64,000 nucleotides of DNA, from assembly GCA_903813345.2 (NCBI GenBank), contig CAIIXF020000001.1:47015885-47079884 (forward strand), read 5' to 3'. A program made the position numbers and the translations under genes. Within the stretch, counting starts at the first letter, position 1. Each line of letters starts with the position of its first letter. The stretch comes from Owenia fusiformis. Taxonomy: Eukaryota; Annelida; Polychaeta; Sabellida; Oweniidae. Below are positions 58,560 through 64,000 of the stretch, one piece after another. The notes under the pieces were generated by a model. It was not told where the DNA came from, made no database searches, and saw nothing but the letters and a program-made list of their open reading frames with translations.

Positions 58560-60157
58560 TGAGGAACTACATGCAACAAGAACAAATAATAAAACGTGTC
58601 TTAGGTGAACACTGCTATAGATTAATTTTCTTATTGGTTAAATTCGACCCACTAAATTTTGTTTTTATTGTATTTTAAGTTTTACTTAATATCTGAAAAT
58701 ATTTTAGAATTACTTCCAGACACCAAAGGGTTAACTAATTCATGCGAGCAACCTATGGATGTGGCACTTCTAAAGATAAGATGTCTTAATTTAACAAACT
58801 ATTGTTTTTACAGGAATCACTGTAAGTGTTATCTGGTAGGTATACTGTACTTGTACTGTACATTGTACATCATGAGACTCTAACATTGTTTCATTGGTTA
58901 CAGTATTAATCAATACAAACAATATAATCTCCACGTGTCTTTGAGTCGCACACTCCTCTCAATGAATATGGAAACACAGATGGGCTACATGAATGTCATG
59001 AATTTTGAACTTTTAACGTATGTGTGACTTTGAGTGAATCTAGTACATAGTCTTACCCTTTAAGTTCCCTTATATTTATCAAGATCATCGCAATATAGAT
59101 ATTGACAATAGTATTTTCAAACAATGTCATAAGAAAGGATTTTATAGCATTTCAGAATTCATCTTTGCAGAACCAAAATCCACTTATAATTTTTATTTGT
59201 GATATGATTAGAATAAGCCGTATCGAGTCTTCACTTTTTTCCATATACAGAGTAGGTCAAAAAGAGGACAATTAATACATGGACTATCATTAAAACACTA
59301 ACATTGTTATGCAGAAATGATATACTATATATGATCTTGCTATTTATTGCATCTTTCATCTATCTCGTACAACCAGAGAAAACGGGTGGATTGCACTGCC
59401 ATCTTTTAATAAACATTCTTTCTATAATGTGCATCCTATACCCTGTTCCTTAAATCATGGGCGCCAACTGTATTAAGTAAATCTGAGTTATCGAACGGTA
59501 TATTATCAAGCATACAGAGTATGAGGGTCATTGTATCCTTCATTGATCGATATAAAACATAAACAGGTACATAGCCATAATCTATCAATAGCGTACCTCT
59601 ATACAGAGTAAACACATTCGATGGAGCAACAATGAGGATTCTATATGGCTTATATGGATTCTATAGCTGCATGGGACTAAGTCAAGAGTGAAAATGTAGA
59701 GCGTTGCCTTCATATAAATACTGAATATGGCAATTGTAATCGACAGTAATTCGTTGGTGGATTTGCTGGACCTTTCGGAACAGAAGAACAGATTATCATG
59801 TGCCTTTTTGAGTTGACATACAGTCTGAGATTTTTTGTATTTTACACTAAAAACATAGTCTATTTACCCAACTGACAACCATGGTACTTAGCGTTAGTGT
59901 ATCGATAGGGTGAGGGTGACTCTGATAGAAGATTCGTATACAGGTATAGCAAGTGAAATCCTACCAGTATAGGCCTACATGTAGATGAGTAGCCAGTCTC
60001 ATAAAGTCTTCACATAGGAGTTAAAACCTCCGAAAGGTTACCGGTTAATCTTGGTACCGTTGGAAAGCTTAACATCTAGTCTAGTACTATTCGCTCGATA
60101 GATAATGCTACAACAATAGAATATCAATACACGTTAAAGTGAGTTAAGAAATTGAGA
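58560..60157. other. intergenic, no supported gene
   Basis: The promoter of the minus-strand P450 and that of the gene at 60158 presumably share this stretch. I saw no exon, repeat or RNA gene, apart from a short resemblance near 60050 (GGTACCGTTGGAAAGCTTAA) to the tandem repeat at 16.9 kb. Confidence 0.45.
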
Positions 60158-61255
60158 ATGCCGAAACGCAAGGTTGTGTCTCACGCTCGGCAGCGCCTCG
60201 CTGAAAGGAAAGCGATCAGGGATGAGATGACGGGTGCCGGGAGGAGGCGAGAGGCCAATGCAAGGAAACAGGAGGCTCGGGCGGTTCAGGTCCAAAAGAG
60301 AGCAGATACACAAGCGGCAAAAGCCCGACAAACCGAAGCTAGGCGTGCTGCTAGGCGTGCTGCCAGACCAACAAATGTAGTTGTGCGTCCCACAAGATAC
60401 GTCACTGTGACAAGACACATACCAAGCTCAGCCCAAAGTGGTGCCTGTTACATACCAAGTTCAGCCCAAGACGGTGCTACTAACAGTGTAAATGGTTCTG
60501 GTGCATCTGTCGACAGAAGGCCGGGTGGACCTGTGTCGACCGACAGTACATCAGAAAAGCGTACGTATATCAAGAGGAAGGCATTTCTCAGACTCTGTGT
60601 CTTCCTTCTAGTATTGTTCCTGATAGCTCTAACAGGCATAGCACTGACAACTGTAGGAGTGGTGAAAGACGGCATGGCCCTTACTGTGATCGGCCCCTTG
60701 CTTCTCATAATAGGGATAGGGGCATTGGTAGCAGTTGGAATACTATTTTACTATAAGTCTCGTAAAACTGGCTTCTTTTCTCCATCCGATATAACAGAAC
60801 CTACCAATCCAAGTATAAGGTCTACCTCGATTGATATTAACTCCCCGCCAACCAGAACAACAGCTAAAATTTCTTTTATACCTGCTAGCAAAGATAAACC
60901 AGATAACCCTACAGCATCGGGTGGATCGGCCGATCCCTCCAAACCTCCACCGGGAGGTGAAAAACATGTTGCTGAAACAGTGTCCAATCTTGCTCCTACT
61001 GCTGAATCATCTCCACCAAACTCTAATGAACGTCAAGATGGCTTTGCTAGTGCCACTGCGCCACCTAGTAATATTGCCACTGCCCCATCCAGTTCTTCGC
61101 TACCACCACCCCCATACACCACTGTGAGCGAAATGCCGGAAAGGTCTAACACGCATCAAGCTCCACACGACCGAAGAGACAGTAGAGAGGATATAGATGT
61201 GACAAACTTACCTCCGTCTTATAGCGAAGCCATATCTCGTAAATCAGACGTGTGA
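60158..61255 (+). CDS. intronless two-TM protein with PPxY motifs
   Basis: The ATG at 60158 opens a 365-aa frame; the frame remains open two codons upstream but from a TTG. Residues 1-80 are extremely basic and Ala/Arg-rich (possible RNA- or membrane-surface-binding helix). IPSSAQ is repeated at 88-93 and 99-104. Two hydrophobic helices lie at about 143-165 and 174-198, with a short loop, so both termini are probably cytosolic. The tail is Pro/Ser/Thr-rich and ends with PPPY (317-320) and PPSY (352-355), ligands for WW domains such as those of Nedd4-family ubiquitin ligases. The family was not recognised; some vertebrate TMEM proteins share this two-TM-plus-PPxY layout. The base composition is clearly more GC-rich than the surroundings, as expected for a real coding exon. 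Confidence 0.82.
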   Translation: MPKRKVVSHARQRLAERKAIRDEMTGAGRRREANARKQEARAVQVQKRADTQAAKARQTEARRAARRAARPTNVVVRPTRYVTVTRHIPSSAQSGACYIPSSAQDGATNSVNGSGASVDRRPGGPVSTDSTSEKRTYIKRKAFLRLCVFLLVLFLIALTGIALTTVGVVKDGMALTVIGPLLLIIGIGALVAVGILFYYKSRKTGFFSPSDITEPTNPSIRSTSIDINSPPTRTTAKISFIPASKDKPDNPTASGGSADPSKPPPGGEKHVAETVSNLAPTAESSPPNSNERQDGFASATAPPSNIATAPSSSSLPPPPYTTVSEMPERSNTHQAPHDRRDSREDIDVTNLPPSYSEAISRKSDV

Positions 61256-61448
61256 CAACGATCAAATGTGCAATGCTTGATTTTTTGGTCCGCCACGTGC
61301 TCAACTTTTCATTTATAGGCCGACACAAATATAGGTTATTATAGGTTCTCTAATGAAAGTTCATGAATTCCAATTAATTCAACTTTCATGCATTGGAGAC
61401 CCTTTGATCGGTTAATATAAATGATGTTGCAGTGTCAGTTATAAAGGA

Positions 61449-61454
61449 AATAAA
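61449..61454 (+). terminator. AATAAA polyadenylation signal
   Basis: AATAAA (in GGAAATAAAGT) about 195 bp after the stop of the two-TM gene; the first consensus signal downstream. Confidence 0.5.
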
Positions 61455-61619
61455 GTACTATATTTATTTATATTATCATTATGTCTAGATCCATATGATG
61501 ATTCTATATGTATGAGATCTCTTACGTCCGATCCATTGAGGAGATCGCGTTCAAATTAGAGATCTAGATTGGGAGATTATTCTCACTTCTATTTTGTACT
61601 CATATTCACAGAATAAGTA

Positions 61620-61815
61620 ATAGAACTAATAGAAATAGAAGTAGATAAATAAATAATAAGATGAATAAATTGATAAATATATCAATAAAAAATAAATAAA
61701 TAGATATATATAGAGAAAAATGAATAGATAAAATAGGTAATCAAATAGATAATTAAATAGATCAATAAACAGATAAATAATTAATTTATGGATCAATAAA
61801 TATATACATGGATTG
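61620..61815. repeat. AATA/GATA-type satellite
   Basis: About 195 bp of degenerate ATAAATA, AATAGATA and GATAAATA units ending in TATATACATGGATTG, joined directly to the dispersed repeat unit at about 61816. Confidence 0.8.
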
Positions 61816-63370
61816 ATTTTTCAATATCTTCTTCGATTCTTTTGACCTTCTACCAGGTTACCATCATATTGTTTTTTTCGAAATTTTAAAATGGCGTATA
61901 ATCTAAACCGGTAGTTTGATTTCAATTCGTTTTTCAGATTTGGAATGCTGAGAGAATTTACCATTATTTTGACTCCTCAAACAATAAATTTGAAGATTTT
62001 TTGTTGACCTCCTTTCTGGACATTATATTTCAAAACTAGGTCAAAATACCTTTTGACGGCAAAAGGCTAACACTATAAGCATACTCTTGGCTATCTGTAT
62101 ACCAAATTTCAAAAAGAAATATTTAAGTGTAGTGTCAGGGTTGTAAAAACAAGGAAAATCATAGATTTGACCTAGTTTTTTACCTTGGCATTCAAGTGTC
62201 CAAATTTTGAATTTGGTTAGCTTTATTGGTCCTCTAAATATTGTAGTTCATCTCTAATTTTATTTGAATCTAGTCTGTATCTGGTATTTTTCAAATCATG
62301 TATTTTCCCGTTGACTTAACATAGGGATATCGTCATATCGGTTTTTCGATATTTCAAAACGCAATAACTTCTGAACCGGAAGTTGGATTGAAATTTGGTT
62401 TGCAGATTCTGATTTCTGAGAAAATTTTACCCTTAATCCATTACTCAAACGTTAAATTTAGAGAATTTTATATTTTGAGTAGCCTTCGAGGACCCCTTCT
62501 TTCATAACCTTTCATTATGTTAAGTTGTACTCAGTTTATATCTCGTATTTTACACTTTAAAAAAATTCTATCCTTAATTCTTAACTCATAGATTGAATTT
62601 GTAGAACTTTTTATTTTGACCTACTTTTCGGACACCATATCTCAAAAGTGGGTCAAAATACTTGCTGACGGCAAAAGGCTAACACTATTAGCACTCTCTT
62701 TGCTATACGTATGTACAATTTCGAAGAATATAATTAAAGTGTAGTGTCAGAATCGCAAAAATAAGGAAAAACTTTGAATTTGACCTAGATGTTGACCTAG
62801 GCCCTGGACTGGATTTTGACCTAGACTTGACTTGGACCTGGACAAACACTGGACTTGGACCTGGACTGGACCTTGACTTGGACCTGGAAATGGACTGGAC
62901 TGGTATTTTTTCAATTTTTCTTCACTTTTCTTGACTTTCTACAAGGTTGTCATCAGATCGGTTTTTCTCGAAATTTCAAAACGCCATAACTTTCGAACCG
63001 GAAGTCGGATCGAAATTTGGTTTGCTGATTCGGATTCCTGAGAAAATTCTATTCTTAATTCATAACTCATGTAAAATTTGGAGAATTTTTTATTTTGACC
63101 TACTTTCTGGACGCCATATTTCAAAATCAGAAAGAGTAATCAAAAAACGGATGGCATATTTATGAAAGGGCTGTTTCTGAGCTACATGATGAAAAAAAGA
63201 TGAAGACGTTTCGATAAATAACGACGAAGATAATAGACAGAATGTTGAAAATGTAAGATTTGACCTAGTTCTTGAACTTTGACCTAGATAAAAAATTGAC
63301 CCAATTTCCGAGGAACAAAGTATTGGACCTAAATTGACCATATATAACTTGACTCAATGTCTTCTAGTTA
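61816..63370 (+). repeat. dispersed repeat units, copies 2-4 in tandem
   Basis: Related units start at about 61816, 62335 and 62905, each with TTTTTC(A/G)A(T/A).TT..., AAAACGC(C/A)ATAACTT and GAACCGGAAGT(C/T)GGAT, plus TTTTTATTTTGACCTAC, GACGGCAAAAGGCTAACACT and AAGTGTAGTGTCAG in variable completeness. It is homologous to 5246-5800. The frames within it are not coding. Confidence 0.8.
62780..62905. repeat. GACCTGGACTTG minisatellite
   Basis: Degenerate 6/12-bp units (TTGACCTAGA, GGACTTGGACCT, GGACTGGACCTT) immediately preceding the last dispersed unit. Confidence 0.8.
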
Positions 63371-63382
63371 CATCCATTACAA

Positions 63383-64000
63383 ATCTTGCAAATGGAGCCG
63401 GTTGAACCACGTGTTAATCTGCATAATGTTTGGCTACATTCACAAATTCATTTTTGTCGTACACTTCCGATCTAAATAGACTTCAACACACTCTCGGGGC
63501 CACTCTTCAATACGGTGGTCTTCGACTTGCCAATCTCATAGGGCGGGGAGTGTACTTAGTACCTTTTGTTATCTAGTTTAACTTAATTTAGTAACTATGC
63601 TCATATTTTTTTATTTACTATGAACTTCTGATAAGGTCAATAGTCATGGATGAATGCATACACGTGCCTTCTGCAACGATATTGTTCACATTCATTAGTG
63701 GTAACCAAAATACGAACGATGTTCATTTACGAGTTTAAAGAATATATTTACTATTCTAATAACTCAGTAGTTTTAACAATGTATTTACTATTGTAAACAG
63801 ATTTATGATGACGAATACAAGTTCTGTGGTGATGAGTTGCTGGCGATGAAGACTTCGAACCTGACGCTTGATCTCAACAATCTTGGTAAATATTCCTTAA
63901 ACCTGGTAACAAGTACATGCACATATGTCCGAAACAGTTTACGACAATCTGAGCTGAATGTTTTCACAGACCATCAATATGATACGACGCATACTAGATA
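63383..64000 (+). pseudogene. partial duplicate of the TRADD-N-like locus (exon 63801-63885)
   Basis: Matches 16251-16905. The 85-nt exon has the same splice sites (TTGTAAACAG, GTAAAT) and an open frame, but the second Cys of FCCDELL is Gly. The exon preceding it in the full gene is not in the 400 bp upstream, which are occupied by repeats, so as far as the window shows this is an isolated exon duplicate. It may belong to a paralogous gene continuing beyond 64000. Confidence 0.7.

Noticed and set aside
60152-60157. Start two codons upstream of the two-TM gene
   Set aside because: The codon is TTG, not ATG; the ATG at 60158 is the plausible start.

Overview
This is a eukaryotic window, from an AT-rich, intron-rich and repeat-dense animal genome. 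The genes (a multi-EGF membrane protein, a carotenoid oxygenase, a CYP2-type P450, a BRICHOS precursor, a TRADD-N-like protein), the phase-1 intron pattern and the load of LINEs, MITEs and satellites suggest a marine invertebrate (lophotrochozoan or invertebrate deuterostome). The phylum cannot be fixed from this sequence alone. All splice models below were built by eye from GT/AG sites, intron phase and protein continuity.

Layout. 1-377: start of a Harbinger-type transposase (-). 2192-9820 (+): an 11-exon single-pass membrane protein with a signal peptide and six EGF-like modules; its introns carry a 2-kb inverted-repeat transposon and several MITEs. 9.85-11.9 kb: a 5'-truncated non-LTR retrotransposon about 50 bp past that gene's stop. 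15373-25524 (+): a 355-aa TRADD-N-like protein whose fifth intron is expanded by 7.5 kb of satellite, fold-back element and LINE. 26.7-27.3 kb: a hAT MITE with a perfect 8-bp target duplication. 27436-31250 (-): a six-exon type II membrane BRICHOS precursor. Its last exon encodes a six-cysteine, Trp/Arg-rich peptide behind a furin-like RFKR site and ending in an amidation signal (GKR); this looks like a new BRICHOS antimicrobial-peptide gene and is the main discovery candidate. 31.3-37.3 kb: repeats only. 37400-45725 (+): a complete ten-exon carotenoid oxygenase (BCO family). 46.0-53.7 kb: a tandem duplication of an unrecognised gene; copy A is broken by an almost intact 4.3-kb LINE and a frameshift, copy B is open. 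53776-58532 (-): a complete five-exon CYP2-like P450 with a transposon in intron 2. 60158-61255 (+): an intronless two-TM protein with PPxY motifs. 61.6-63.4 kb: satellite-anchored repeats. 63383-64000: a partial duplicate of the TRADD-N-like locus with one of its exons.

The genes do not form a pathway. BCO and P450 both belong to oxidative/isoprenoid metabolism, while the BRICHOS peptide and the TRADD-N-like protein are plausible immune components, but no shared regulation is visible. Transposon architecture dominates: at least two inverted-repeat elements with CACTG termini and 5-bp target duplications, two hAT MITEs with 8-bp duplications, several TA-flanked MITEs, four LINE fragments or elements, and complex satellites.
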